A stretch of DNA of 64,000 nucleotides from Mycobacterium sp. E2733 (GTDB taxonomy: Bacteria; Actinomycetota; Actinomycetes; Mycobacteriales; Mycobacteriaceae), in the NCBI RefSeq assembly GCF_001667585.1, contig NZ_LZJZ01000027.1, positions 62,001-126,000 of the forward strand. Reading direction: 5' to 3'. Shown one piece after another: positions 27,858 through 37,404 of this stretch (its first letter is position 1; each line of letters starts with the position of its first letter). A model generated the notes under the pieces. The model was not told the origin of the DNA. It did no database searches and saw only the letters and a program-made list of their open reading frames with translations. A program made the translations under genes and the position numbers.

Positions 27858-29684
27858 ATGACGACAGCCGAACGCCCATCGACCTTATGCGAGGCCTTCC
27901 AGCGCAATGCGTCGATCGATCCGGATGCCGTCGCGCTCCGCACGCCCGGCGACACCCAGACCATGACGTGGCGCGAGCTCGCGGCGCAGGTGCGAAAGGT
28001 CACCGCCGGCCTGGCCGGCCTGGGTGTCCGGCGGGGCGACACGGTGTCGCTGATGATGGCCAACCGCATCGAGTTCTACCCCTTCGAGATCGGCGCCCAA
28101 CACCTCGGCGCCACTTCGTTTTCGGTGTACAACACGCTGCCCGCCGAGCAGCTGACCTATCTGTTCGACAACGCCGGGACAAAGGTCGCGATCTGCGAGG
28201 AGCAGTACGTGGACCGGATCCGCGCCAGCGGCGCGACCATCGAGCACATCGTCTGCATCGACGGTTCGCCCCCCGGCACCATTTCGGTGGACGACCTATA
28301 TGCCGCGGCGCAACCGGATTTCGACTTCGAGGCGACCTGGCGGGCGGTGCGGCCCGACGACGTCGTGACGCTCATCTATACCTCGGGGACCACCGGAAAC
28401 CCCAAGGGCGTGGAGATGACGCACGCCCATCTGCTGTTCGAGGCGTATGCCCTCAACGCCGTCCTCCCGTCCCAGTTCGGCGACCGGGTCACGTCCTACC
28501 TGCCGACGGCCCACATCGCCGACCGGGTGATGGGTCTCTACGGATTGGAAGTATTCGGCGCCCAGGTCACGGTCGTCTCCGATATCCGCGCCATCGCCGC
28601 CGCCCTGCCCGACGTGCGGCCCACGGTGTGGGGCGGGGTGCCGCGGGTGTGGGAAAAGCTCAAGGCCGGAATCGAATTCGCCGTCAGCAACGAGACGGAC
28701 GAGGTCAAGCGCCAGGCCTTGCAGTGGGCGATGTCGGTGGCGGGCAAGCGCGCCGCCGCCCTCCTGACGGGCGAGGCGACGCCGGACGAGCTGGCCGCCG
28801 AGTGGGCTCAGGCCGACGAGTTGGTGCTCTCGAAGCTGCGCGAGCGGCTTGGCTTCGGCGAACTCCGTTGGGCGGTCTCCGGTGCGGCTCCGATCCCGAA
28901 GGAGACGCTGGCGTTCTTCCTCGGCATCGGCATTCCGATCGCCGAGGTCTGGGGGATGTCGGAGCTGAGCTGCGTCGCCGCCGTCAGCCATCCTCGCGAC
29001 GCGCGCCTGGGCACCGTCGGCAAGCTGCTGCCGGGGCTGGAGGGCAAGATCGCCGGCGACGGCGAATACCTGGTGCGCGGTCCGCTGGTGATGAAGGGCT
29101 ACCGCAAGGAGCCCGCCAAGACCGCGGAGGCCATCGACGCCGACGGCTGGCTGCACACCGGCGACATCATCGACGTCGACGACCAGGGCTACCTGAGGAT
29201 CATCGACCGCAAGAAGGAGTTGATCATCAATGCCGCCGGAAAGAACATGTCGCCGGCCAACATTGAGAACACCGTGCTGGCCGCTTGCCCGATGGTCGGC
29301 GTGATGATCACGATCGGTGACGGGCGGCCGTACAACACCGCGCTCATGGTCTTCGACGCCGAATCGGTCGGGCCGTACGCGGCCCAGCACGGCCTGGCCG
29401 ACGCCTCGCCCGCGGCGCTGGCGAACCATCCCGAGGTCATCGCCCGGATAGCCGCGGGGGTGGCCGAGGGCAACGCCAAATTGTCACGGGTCGAACAGAT
29501 CAAGCGCTTCCGGATAGTGCCCTCGCTCTGGGAGCCCGGGGGCGACGAGATCACGCTGACCATGAAGCTCAAGCGCAAGCCGATCATGGCGAAGTACGCG
29601 AGCGAGATCGAGGAACTGTACGCGCCCGAGTTACATCCGGACGTGCACGAGCCGGCGGCGGCAGCGACGGCGCAGTCGGCATGA
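27858..29684 (+). CDS. fadD11: Long-chain fatty acid-CoA ligase FadD11
   Basis: A 608-residue member of the adenylate-forming superfamily. ATP-binding motif [18 protein letters not shown] near residue 175, VWGMSELSCVA near 365, GWLHTGDIIDVDDQGYLRI near 432, and the catalytic lysine region DRKKELIINAAGKNMSP. ATG 27858 follows GAGAGGACG; TACGCT at 27826-27831 is a possible -10. It overlaps plsB1 by four bases, so acyl-CoA made here likely feeds glycerol-3-phosphate acylation. M. tuberculosis counterpart Rv1550. Confidence 0.93.
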   Translation: MTTAERPSTLCEAFQRNASIDPDAVALRTPGDTQTMTWRELAAQVRKVTAGLAGLGVRRGDTVSLMMANRIEFYPFEIGAQHLGATSFSVYNTLPAEQLTYLFDNAGTKVAICEEQYVDRIRASGATIEHIVCIDGSPPGTISVDDLYAAAQPDFDFEATWRAVRPDDVVTLIYTSGTTGNPKGVEMTHAHLLFEAYALNAVLPSQFGDRVTSYLPTAHIADRVMGLYGLEVFGAQVTVVSDIRAIAAALPDVRPTVWGGVPRVWEKLKAGIEFAVSNETDEVKRQALQWAMSVAGKRAAALLTGEATPDELAAEWAQADELVLSKLRERLGFGELRWAVSGAAPIPKETLAFFLGIGIPIAEVWGMSELSCVAAVSHPRDARLGTVGKLLPGLEGKIAGDGEYLVRGPLVMKGYRKEPAKTAEAIDADGWLHTGDIIDVDDQGYLRIIDRKKELIINAAGKNMSPANIENTVLAACPMVGVMITIGDGRPYNTALMVFDAESVGPYAAQHGLADASPAALANHPEVIARIAAGVAEGNAKLSRVEQIKRFRIVPSLWEPGGDEITLTMKLKRKPIMAKYASEIEELYAPELHPDVHEPAAAATAQSA

Positions 29685-31573
29685 GCGGGGGACCGGGGGG
29701 GACCGCGCGTGAGCTCGGGCGGCTGGGTGTGCGAAAGCTGTTGCAGCGCAGCGGTATTGTCGAGGAGTCGACCAAACCGCTGACGACCGACCCGGAGGAG
29801 GTTGTCCAGCTGCTCGCCGCCCCATGGTACGACGAGCGGCTCAGCCGGCTGGCCGACGAGCTCGGGCGGGACCTGGCGAGCGTGCGCGCCGAGGCGGCGT
29901 CTTACCTGCGGGAGATGGCGCCCTCGCTGGACGGCCGGGCGGTCAGCGCCTGGCGCAGCTTCAGTTGCTGGCTGATGCGGGCCTACGACATACTCGTCGA
30001 CGAGGACCAGATCGCCCAGCTGCGCAAACTGGATCGCAAAGCGACACTGGCGTTTGCCTTTTCGCACCGCTCCTATCTGGACGGCCTGCTGCTGCCCGAG
30101 GTGATTCAGGCCAACCGGCTCTCGCCCGCGCTCACCTTCGGCGGGGCGAACCTCAACTTCTTTCCGATGGGGGCGTGGGCCAAGCGCACCGGCACGATCT
30201 TCATCCGGCGCCAGACCAAAGACATTCCCGTGTACCGGTTCGTGTTGCGCGCATTCGCCGCGCAGCTGGTCCAGAACCATGCCAACCTCACCTGGTCGAT
30301 CGAAGGCGGCCGCACCCGGACCGGCAAGCTGCGGCCCCCGGTGTACGGGATCCTGCGCTACATCAGCGATGCCGTCGACGAAATCGACGGACCCGAGGTG
30401 TATTTGGTGCCGACCTCGATCGTGTACGACCAGCTGCACGAGGTCGAGGCCATGACCACGGAGGCCTACGGTGCGACGAAGCGGCCCGAGGACTTCCGTT
30501 TCCTGATCCGGCTGGCGCGACAGCAGAAAGAGCGGCTCGGCCGCGCGTACCTGGACTTCGGTGAGCCGCTGCCCCTGCGCAAGCGACTGGAGGAGCTGCG
30601 CGCCGAGGAGTCCGGAACGGGCACCGAGATCGAACGCATCGCGCTGGACGTCGAGCACCGGATCAACCGCGCGACGCCGGTCACCCCCACCGCGGTGGTG
30701 AGTCTCGCGCTGCTGGGCGCCGACCGCTCGTTGTCCATCAGCGAGGTGTTGGCCACCGTGCGGCCGCTGGCGAGCTACATCGCGGCGCGGAACTGGACGG
30801 TGGCGGGCGCCGCCGACCTGACGAATCGCTCGACCATTCGCTGGACGCTGCATCAGCTCGTCGCCTCGGGCGTTGTGAGCGTGTATGACGCCGGCACCGA
30901 ACCGGTTTGGGGCATCGGGGCGGACCAGCACCTGGTCGCGGCGTTCTACCGCAACACCGCCATCCACATCGTGGTCGATCGCGCGATCGCCGAGACGGCG
31001 CTGCTGGCCGCCATCGAAGACGCCGAGGCCTCGGTGGACGGGCTGGTGCAACCGACGCGCGTCCGGGACGAGGCACTGGCCTTGCGCGAGTTGCTGAAAT
31101 TCGAGTTCCTGTTCTCGGCGCGCGCGCAGTTCGAGAAGGAACTCGCGGACGAGGTGCGCCTGCTCGGGCGGGTGGAAGACACCAGCAAGGCCGCCAGCGC
31201 GGCCGACGTGCGCGGGCTACTGGAAAAGGCCGACCTGCTGTTGGCGCACCTGGTGTTGCGCCCATTCCTGGACGCCTACCACATCGTCGCCGACCGGTTG
31301 GCCGCCTTCGAGGACGAATCATTCGACGAGGACGCGTTTCTCGCCGAGTGCCTCGAGGTGGGCAAGCAGTGGGAACTGCAACGCAGGATCGCCAGCGCCG
31401 AGTCCAGGTCGATGGAGTTGTTCAAGACCGCGCTGCGGTTGGCCCGGCATCGCGAGCTGGTGGACGGTTTCGAGGATCTGGACATCGCCCATCGACGGCG
31501 CGAGTTCGCCGACGAGATCGCCACGGCGGTCCGGCGGGTCAACACCATCGCGGGCCTGGCCGGGACGCGGTAA
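29681..31573 (+). CDS. plsB1: Glycerol-3-phosphate acyltransferase-like protein PlsB1
   Basis: A 630-residue acyltransferase that would acylate glycerol 3-phosphate or a related acceptor at the membrane. The catalytic HX4D motif is H129-R-S-Y-L-D134, the substrate-binding block FGGANLNFFPMG and FIRRQ follow, and EGGRTRTGK is near residue 208, then a long helical C-terminal region. ATG 29681 lies inside the fadD11 stop (ATGA). M. tuberculosis counterpart Rv1551. Confidence 0.92.
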   Translation: MSGGPGGTARELGRLGVRKLLQRSGIVEESTKPLTTDPEEVVQLLAAPWYDERLSRLADELGRDLASVRAEAASYLREMAPSLDGRAVSAWRSFSCWLMRAYDILVDEDQIAQLRKLDRKATLAFAFSHRSYLDGLLLPEVIQANRLSPALTFGGANLNFFPMGAWAKRTGTIFIRRQTKDIPVYRFVLRAFAAQLVQNHANLTWSIEGGRTRTGKLRPPVYGILRYISDAVDEIDGPEVYLVPTSIVYDQLHEVEAMTTEAYGATKRPEDFRFLIRLARQQKERLGRAYLDFGEPLPLRKRLEELRAEESGTGTEIERIALDVEHRINRATPVTPTAVVSLALLGADRSLSISEVLATVRPLASYIAARNWTVAGAADLTNRSTIRWTLHQLVASGVVSVYDAGTEPVWGIGADQHLVAAFYRNTAIHIVVDRAIAETALLAAIEDAEASVDGLVQPTRVRDEALALRELLKFEFLFSARAQFEKELADEVRLLGRVEDTSKAASAADVRGLLEKADLLLAHLVLRPFLDAYHIVADRLAAFEDESFDEDAFLAECLEVGKQWELQRRIASAESRSMELFKTALRLARHRELVDGFEDLDIAHRRREFADEIATAVRRVNTIAGLAGTR

Positions 31574-31684
31574 ACCGTGGTGCCCCGGTGGCCAATCAGG
31601 CTGTCCTGCTTGGTGAATGATGACGGTCGCACGCCGCGGAGTTGGTAGCCGAAACTTGTCGTACCCCCCTGCGATGATAAAGTC

Positions 31685-32932
31685 ATGTCCCCGATCGCAT
31701 CGCCTCCCGCGGCAGTGAGCCCTGGCCAGCGGCTTGAGGTGTTGTTCGATGAGCTGGCCGAGTTGGCCGGTCAGCGCAACGCGATTGATGGGCGCATTGT
31801 GGAGATCGTCGCCGAGATGGATCGCGACGAGTTGTGCGGGGCCACAGGCGCACGCTCGGTCGCGGCGCTGGTGGCCTGGAAGCTGGGCTCGTCCTCGGCG
31901 AACGCCCACACGATCACCACCATTGCGCGCCGGCTGCAGGAGTTTCCGCGCTGCGCCCAAGGCATGCGGGAGGGTCGACTCTCCCTGGATCAGGTCGGGG
32001 TCATCGCCGCGCGCGCGGGTGAGGGATCTGATGAGCACTACGCTCAGCTCGCCGGGGTCGCCACGGTCAACCAGCTGCGGACCGCGGTCAAGCTCGAACC
32101 GCGACCCCAACCCGATCCTGGGCCCCAACCGCAGCCCTCGATCACCAAGACCTGCGGCGAGGAGTTCACGTGTTGGCGGATAAAGCTTCCCCACGTGGAT
32201 GCGGCGACGTTCGACGCGGCGCTGGCCTCGCATCGTGACGCGCTGATCGCCGAGTGGAAGCACGATCGCGACAATCCAGGCTCCGCATCAGAGAGCACGC
32301 CGCCGTTGCCAGGCACCCTCGAGGCGTTCATGCGCCTGGTCGAGGCCGGATGGGACGCCGAGGCGGCCCGCCGGCCGCACGGGCAGCACACCACTGTGGT
32401 GGTGCACGTCGATGTCTTGCAGCGCGCGGCCGCGCTGCATTTGGGTCCCCTGCTCACCGACGCCGAACGCCGCTACCTGACCTGTGACGCCACCTGGGAA
32501 GCCTGGTTCGAACGCGATGGCCAGCTCATCGGCGCCGGCCGAACCACCCGCCAGATCAGCCGGCGGCTTCGCCGCGCCCTCGAGCACCGCCACCGCACCT
32601 GCGCTGTTCCCGGCTGCGGCGCCACCCGCGGTCTGCACGCCCACCACATCCAGCACTGGGAAGACGGCGGTCCAACGGAGTTGGCCAACCTGGTGCTGGT
32701 ATGCCCCTATCACCACCGGCTGCACCACCGCGGCGTCATCACCATCACCGGACCCGCAACCGAGCTCACCGTCACCGACAGCTGCGGCCGACCGCTCAGC
32801 GCGGGGTCGCTGGCGCGCCCACCAACTCAACCCCCGCCCGCCGTCGCACCGTGCCCGGGGCCCACCGGCGAACGCGCCGACTGGTGGTGGTACGACCCGT
32901 TTCAGCCGCAGCCACCACCGAGCAACAACTAG
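31685..32932 (+). CDS. 13E12-repeat family protein, DUF222 plus HNH endonuclease domain
   Basis: A 415-residue protein. Residues about 15-290 are the DUF222 region (LFDELAELAGQRNAIDGRI, EGRLSLDQVGVIAARAG); the C-terminal HNH domain runs CAVPGCGATRGLHAHHI then GGPTELANLVLVCPYHHRLHH, with the zinc cysteines and catalytic histidines intact. It ends in a Pro-rich tail. These genes are multicopy in mycobacteria and one (REP13E12) is the phiRv1 attachment site in M. tuberculosis. It stands where M. tuberculosis has frdABCD and mmpL6, suggesting a variable spot. Target unknown. Confidence 0.9.
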   Translation: MSPIASPPAAVSPGQRLEVLFDELAELAGQRNAIDGRIVEIVAEMDRDELCGATGARSVAALVAWKLGSSSANAHTITTIARRLQEFPRCAQGMREGRLSLDQVGVIAARAGEGSDEHYAQLAGVATVNQLRTAVKLEPRPQPDPGPQPQPSITKTCGEEFTCWRIKLPHVDAATFDAALASHRDALIAEWKHDRDNPGSASESTPPLPGTLEAFMRLVEAGWDAEAARRPHGQHTTVVVHVDVLQRAAALHLGPLLTDAERRYLTCDATWEAWFERDGQLIGAGRTTRQISRRLRRALEHRHRTCAVPGCGATRGLHAHHIQHWEDGGPTELANLVLVCPYHHRLHHRGVITITGPATELTVTDSCGRPLSAGSLARPPTQPPPAVAPCPGPTGERADWWWYDPFQPQPPPSNN

Positions 32933-33026
32933 GTTGGTTAGCGGACCAACGGTCGGCGGCTGCCCGCCGCGACGCAGAACACCACCCCCGCCGGTCCGGC
33001 GACAAGGTGATGGGCAAGCTCTTCTC

Positions 33027-33599
33027 ATGATCCGAATGGCAACACCGGAGGATGCGGACGCTATCGCCGACCTTTATGCGCCGTACGTGCGCGACTCCGC
33101 GATCTCCTTCGAGGCGGTACCGCCGACGGCCCAGGATATGCGGTCGAGGCTGACCGCCACGCTGACCAACCTGCCCTGGCTAGTCATTACCCATGGCGAC
33201 GCCGTCAGGGGCTACGCCTACGCGAGCTCACACCGCGCGCGTGCCGCCTACCGGTGGAGTGTCGACGTGTCGTTGTACCTCGATAGGTCGATTCATCGCC
33301 AGGGCAACGGCCGGCGCATCTACACCGCGTTGCTCAACATGCTTGCCGCGCAGGGGTATATCAACGCCTACGCGGCGATTGCCCTGCCCAATCCCGCGAG
33401 CGTCGGCCTGCATGAGGCGATGGGTTTCACCCGGGTCGGAGTGTTCGAGGGTGTGGGTTTCAAGAACGGAGCGTGGTGGGACGTCGGCTGGTGGCACCGG
33501 CGGCTGGCCGACCGGCCCGCGCAGCCCAGCGACCCGCGGGCATGGTCGGCCCTACCGGCCCGCACACTTGAGCCCGTGCTCGACCGGCACACTGGGTAG
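33027..33599 (+). CDS. GNAT N-acetyltransferase, phosphinothricin acetyltransferase-like
   Basis: A 190-residue GNAT protein. RMATPEDADAIADLYAPYV and AISFEAVPPTAQDM match the N-terminus of the PAT/Bar group, the acetyl-CoA loop is RQGNGRRIY near residue 93, and NPASVGLHEAMGFTRVGVF is the usual motif B region. It probably acetylates an amine of an amino-acid-like compound. It lies 94 bp after the HNH gene, with no counterpart recalled at this place in M. tuberculosis. Confidence 0.85.
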   Translation: MIRMATPEDADAIADLYAPYVRDSAISFEAVPPTAQDMRSRLTATLTNLPWLVITHGDAVRGYAYASSHRARAAYRWSVDVSLYLDRSIHRQGNGRRIYTALLNMLAAQGYINAYAAIALPNPASVGLHEAMGFTRVGVFEGVGFKNGAWWDVGWWHRRLADRPAQPSDPRAWSALPARTLEPVLDRHTG

Positions 33600-33642
33600 T
33601 GGTCCGGACGACGTCTGCGGCAAGCAGCGGATTGAGGAGTCG

Positions 33643-34431
33643 ATGAGTGAAAAGTCCGGCGGGCAGACCCGCCCGCTGATCGCGTTCACCGCCCAGGACA
33701 ACGCGCCGCCGATAACACCGGCCCCCATCAGCCGCCCGTGGATGTCGGAGATGCGGAACGGGTGGCCGAATCGGTGCTTGCCGATGCTCATCGCCAACCA
33801 AAGTGGCTGGGAGCTGCGCAACCCGTGCGCATTCACCGCAACCTGGATGGGCGGGGACGAAAGCATGGGCGTGCTGATCGCCCCCGACCGCCGCGACCCC
33901 GGCCAGCTGCTGCCCTTCAGCCACTTCGGTCACGGCATCTTGACCTGGCATCTGCCGATGCTGTTCCGCACCCCGCCCGGCTATAACCTGTTGGTCCGTG
34001 GGCCGGCGAACTATCCGAAGGACGCCGTGTCGCCGTTGGAGGGCATCGTCGAGACGGACTGGGCCACATCGAGTTTCAGCATGAGCTGGCAGATCACCCG
34101 GAAGATGATGCCGGTGCGGTTCGAGGTCGACGAGCCGATCTGCATGATCGTGCCGCAGCGCCGGGGCGAGCTGGAGGAGTTCGCCCCGGAAATCAGGCCG
34201 ATCGAATCCGACGAGGAAGTGCGTCGTAAACACGAGTTCTTCCTTCGGTCCCGTAACGAGCTGGGGCAGGCCCAGGCCGTCACCAACACCGCCCTGGGCG
34301 AGCGAGTGCCCTGGCAGGGCGACTACACGCGGGGCAGGCATGCCGACGGCGAGCCCGGGGCCCCAGATCATCAGACGCGCATCCACCTTCGCCCGTTTGT
34401 CGAGTCGCAGCGCGACGCGCAGCAGCAGTAA
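33643..34431 (+). CDS. Conserved hypothetical protein, DUF6065-like
   Basis: A 262-residue soluble-looking protein without signal peptide. The opening PLIAFTAQDNAPPITPAP, RCLPMLIANQSGWELRNP and the later FRTPPGYNLLVRGPANYP resemble a family of bacterial proteins recorded as DUF6065; that identification is from memory. Function unknown. GAGGAG precedes ATG 33643, 43 bp after the acetyltransferase, so likely cotranscribed. Confidence 0.75.
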   Translation: MSEKSGGQTRPLIAFTAQDNAPPITPAPISRPWMSEMRNGWPNRCLPMLIANQSGWELRNPCAFTATWMGGDESMGVLIAPDRRDPGQLLPFSHFGHGILTWHLPMLFRTPPGYNLLVRGPANYPKDAVSPLEGIVETDWATSSFSMSWQITRKMMPVRFEVDEPICMIVPQRRGELEEFAPEIRPIESDEEVRRKHEFFLRSRNELGQAQAVTNTALGERVPWQGDYTRGRHADGEPGAPDHQTRIHLRPFVESQRDAQQQ

Positions 34432-34448
34432 GGGATCACCCGGCCGCG

Positions 34449-35186
34449 TCAGACCGCAGTGGTGCCGCCGTCGACAACCAGCTCCACACCATTGACATAG
34501 CTCGAGTCGTCCGAGGCGAGAAATAGTGCGGCAGTTGCGATCTCCTCGGGGCTGCCGTTCTTTGCCCGAGGGATCAATGCCTCGAAATGCGCCTTCGCCT
34601 CCTCGTCCAGCTGGTCCAGCAACGGCGTAGCGACCTGGCCCGGGGTCAGCACGTTGACCCGGATCCTCCTGTCCTTTAACTCGGACAACCACACGCGGGC
34701 GTAGGCCTGCAGTACGGCCTTGCTCGCCGCGTACACACTCCAGAACGGATAGCCCCTGACCGAAGCGATTGACCCGGTCATCAAGATCGAGCCACCGTCG
34801 TTGAACAGTGGCAATGCCTTCTGCACCGTGAAGAGCGTGCCGCGCGCGTTCAGCCCAAAAGTGGCATCGAAGTGCTGCTCCGTGATCTCGCCGAGCTTGC
34901 GCTCCTCGCCCATCCCGGCACTTGTCCACAACACATCGATGGCACCCTTCTCCCGCCTGACCGCATCGAACAAACGGTCCAAATCGTCCAGGTTGGCCGA
35001 ATCGCCCTGCACGCCGGTCACATTCCGGCCGATGAGCTTGACGGCTTCATCCAGAGCTTCCGGACGCCGACCCGAGATGAATACGTGAGCCCCTTCGTCA
35101 ACGAACAACTTGGCACCGGCCAGCGCCAAACCACTTGATCCGCCCGTGATCACCGCCACCTTGCCGTCAAGCTTGCCCACGATCAC
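34449..35186 (-). CDS. Short-chain dehydrogenase/reductase
   Basis: A 245-residue classical SDR with TGGSSGLALAGA near residue 14, a catalytic YAASK near residue 152, and a C-terminal SSYVNGVELVVDGG typical of the FabG-like group. GTG 35186 (alternative GTG 35180) overlaps the end of the upstream LLM gene by 20 bp, so expression is coupled. Likely NAD(P)H-dependent oxidation or reduction of a small alcohol or ketone. Confidence 0.88.
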   Translation of the reverse strand: MIVGKLDGKVAVITGGSSGLALAGAKLFVDEGAHVFISGRRPEALDEAVKLIGRNVTGVQGDSANLDDLDRLFDAVRREKGAIDVLWTSAGMGEERKLGEITEQHFDATFGLNARGTLFTVQKALPLFNDGGSILMTGSIASVRGYPFWSVYAASKAVLQAYARVWLSELKDRRIRVNVLTPGQVATPLLDQLDEEAKAHFEALIPRAKNGSPEEIATAALFLASDDSSYVNGVELVVDGGTTAV

Positions 35187-36066
35187 TCCATCGGGCGATT
35201 ACCTGACCGGCGAAGTCAAGCATCTGGTCAAGGCTGGGGAACATTGCGAAGGCATCCACGATTGCCTCATCAGCGCCGGATCCGGCGAGGCGCTCGAGCC
35301 TGCCGACAACCGAGTCGACGGACGTGCCCGGTTCGAGGTTGATCCGCATGGCCGTCTTCAGCGCGTCCGGATCCCGGCCGGCGTCCTGCGCCGCACGGCG
35401 CGCAATCGACCACAAGTGGTCGGTGACCTCGTCTTGCAGCCCCTCGACCCCGAGCCAGCCGGTGCCGCTGCGGCCGACCCGGCGCATCGCGGCCTCGCTG
35501 GCACCGCCGATCCAGATGGGCGGACCCCCGGCCTGGACCGGGCGAAGGTCGGCATGGACCGGCGGCAGGGAGAAGAACTCGCCGTCCCAGCACACCGGGG
35601 TGGTCGTCCACCACTCGTGCAGAAACGCCAGGAGGTCATCGAGCATCCGCCCGCGTCGGCGCCAGTCCGCGCCTCGGGCGATGTCGTGCTCGTCCTTCAT
35701 CCACCCGATTCCCACGCCGACGTCAAGGCGGCCTTCGCTGAGAACGTCGAGCGTGGTCAGCAGCCGGGCCAGGTGCACCGGCTCGTAGTAGAACGTGCTG
35801 AGCGTGCTGGCGTTCAGCCGCACCCGGCTGGTCGCCGTCGCGGCGACCGTCCACAGCAGCACCGGATCGAGGTAACGGGTCATCTGCGGTGGGTACGGCT
35901 GCTCTTTGCCGGGATAGGTGCTATGCATGTCAACCGGCGTGACCAGGCGATCGCCGACCCATAGCGTGTCGTAGCCAAGGTCCTCGAGGCCGCGGCAGAA
36001 CGCGCTCAAACCGGCGGCGCTGCTGACAGCGGGCCCGACGATGGGAAGTGCGAAACCGAGCTTCAT
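35167..36066 (-). CDS. LLM-class F420-dependent oxidoreductase
   Basis: A 299-residue luciferase-like TIM-barrel protein (KLGFALPIVGP; YDTLWVGDRLVTPV; LDVLSEGRLDVGVGIGWMKDE; GGPPIWIGGASEAAMRR) of the type that binds F420 in mycobacteria. Together with the coupled SDR and the nearby F420:NADP reductase-like gene it suggests a small F420-linked redox block. Start ATG 36066. Substrate unknown. Confidence 0.88.
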   Translation of the reverse strand: MKLGFALPIVGPAVSSAAGLSAFCRGLEDLGYDTLWVGDRLVTPVDMHSTYPGKEQPYPPQMTRYLDPVLLWTVAATATSRVRLNASTLSTFYYEPVHLARLLTTLDVLSEGRLDVGVGIGWMKDEHDIARGADWRRRGRMLDDLLAFLHEWWTTTPVCWDGEFFSLPPVHADLRPVQAGGPPIWIGGASEAAMRRVGRSGTGWLGVEGLQDEVTDHLWSIARRAAQDAGRDPDALKTAMRINLEPGTSVDSVVGRLERLAGSGADEAIVDAFAMFPSLDQMLDFAGQVIARWSDRGQA

Positions 36067-36163
36067 CGTGAGCGTCCTCTTCTAGCGTTTAGATGATTAA
36101 TCAACCAGTATTTGGGCGCACGGCGCCCTCGTTCGTTTACGGTCTGCACCGCAGCGGTGCGGC

Positions 36164-36787
36164 TCAGCCGGGAACGGTGGCGCCGAGGGCGAAGTCGAAG
36201 TTCCCCACGCCGTGGCGAGCGATACCCATCATGACCAGGCCCGTTCCTTCCAGCCAGTGCGCCATGTTCAAGCCGCCGACATCCAGCGGGCGCAGCCCGA
36301 GACTCTCGATGAACCTCGCCACGCTCGCCTTGGCGCGCGCGTCGTCGCCGGCGATGAACACGTCGAGCGGCAGGCCCTGGGCCAGGACGACACCGAAGAC
36401 GGTGTTGAATGCCTTCACCACGCCGGCGCTGGCTGGGGCCGCCTTGGCAACCGCCTGCGCGATCGAGGTGCCCTCGGGGATGGCCAGCCCGTCGGCCGCG
36501 GAATTGAAGGGGTTGCTGATGTCGACGATGACCTTGCCCGCGAGGGCGTCTCCGTACTGGGCGACGACCGGAACGACGTTGGCGTACAACAGGGAAACGA
36601 TGACGATGCCCCCGGCTGGGACGGCGCCGAACTCGCCCGTCGTGGCGCCGCCGCCGAGGGCCTTGGCCAGGTCGGCGGCCTTGGACTGATCGCGGCCGAT
36701 GATCTCGACGGTGTTGCCGCCCGCCACCGCCAGCGCGCCGATGGTGCGGGCCATGTTCCCGGTGCCGATGATGCTGATGCTGCTCAT
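36164..36787 (-). CDS. F420:NADP oxidoreductase-like NAD(P)-binding protein
   Basis: A 207-residue Rossmann protein with GTGNMARTIGALAVAGG at the N-terminus and VIVDISNPFNSAADGLAIPE, VKAFNTVFG and VFIAGDDARAKA later, as in Fno-type reductases that exchange hydride between F420 and NADP. Start ATG 36787 (MSSISIIGTGNM); ATG 36799 would add four residues. Divergent from marR across two operator-like repeats, so probably its target. Confidence 0.85.
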   Translation of the reverse strand: MSSISIIGTGNMARTIGALAVAGGNTVEIIGRDQSKAADLAKALGGGATTGEFGAVPAGGIVIVSLLYANVVPVVAQYGDALAGKVIVDISNPFNSAADGLAIPEGTSIAQAVAKAAPASAGVVKAFNTVFGVVLAQGLPLDVFIAGDDARAKASVARFIESLGLRPLDVGGLNMAHWLEGTGLVMMGIARHGVGNFDFALGATVPG

Positions 36788-36818
36788 GAAGTGTCCCATC
36801 CTGGATATGATCGAAAAG

Positions 36819-36860
36819 GTTGACTCGTCAACTCTAAGGCGAGTTTGATGACGCGTCAAC
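36819..36860. promoter_or_regulatory. Two MarR-type operator copies between marR and the Fno-like gene
   Basis: TGACTCGTCAAC (36821-36832; as GTTGACTCGTCAAC a 5-4-5 inverted repeat from 36819) and TGACGCGTCAAC (36849-36860) differ at one base and are 28 bp apart, in the 97-bp divergent region. Confidence 0.65.
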
Positions 36861-36884
36861 CAATGCGCGATAGCATGGAGGCTG

Positions 36885-37364
36885 ATGGAACCGAACTGGC
36901 TGAACCCTCGCGAAGACCGCGCCTGGCGGGCATTCCAGCATGCGCATCATCAGCTCGACGTGCACCTGAACCGGGGCCTGCAGGAATCGGGCCTTTCGGG
37001 GGCCGACTACGAAATCCTGGCGGTGCTGTCCGCTCACGACGGGGATCGCATGCCCGCCCGCGACCTGTGCAACACCCTGGGCTGGGAGAAGAGCCGCGTC
37101 TCCCATCAGGTGAAACGGATGCAGAAGGACGGGCTGATCTGTCGCGAGCCCAACCCCGACGACGCCCGCAGCACGATGGTCTGCATGCTGCCGGCCGGCC
37201 GCGCCGCCATCGAGAAGGCGGCGCCGGGGCACGTGGAGGACGTCCGCCGCAATTTCATCGACCTGCTCACCCCGGCTGAGCTCGACATGCTCGCCGCCCT
37301 CAACGAAAGAGTCCTCCGCCACCTCGCCAAAGACGACTCGCTTGCCGAAGGCGAGCCCTCCTAG
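36885..37364 (+). CDS. MarR-family transcriptional regulator
   Basis: A 159-residue winged-helix regulator: dimer helices at both ends, recognition region [21 protein letters not shown] and wing [20 protein letters not shown]. Start ATG 36885. It probably represses the divergent Fno-like gene and itself through the paired sites upstream. The inducer is unknown; MarR proteins usually sense phenolic or oxidized compounds. Confidence 0.9.
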   Translation: MEPNWLNPREDRAWRAFQHAHHQLDVHLNRGLQESGLSGADYEILAVLSAHDGDRMPARDLCNTLGWEKSRVSHQVKRMQKDGLICREPNPDDARSTMVCMLPAGRAAIEKAAPGHVEDVRRNFIDLLTPAELDMLAALNERVLRHLAKDDSLAEGEPS

Positions 37365-37404
37365 CCTGGCCCCGCAGGTTTGCACCCCGCATAGAGTTGG
37401 TGCC

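Noticed and set aside
31685..32932. HNH gene as part of an intact prophage
   Set aside because: No integrase, capsid, portal or terminase genes are nearby.
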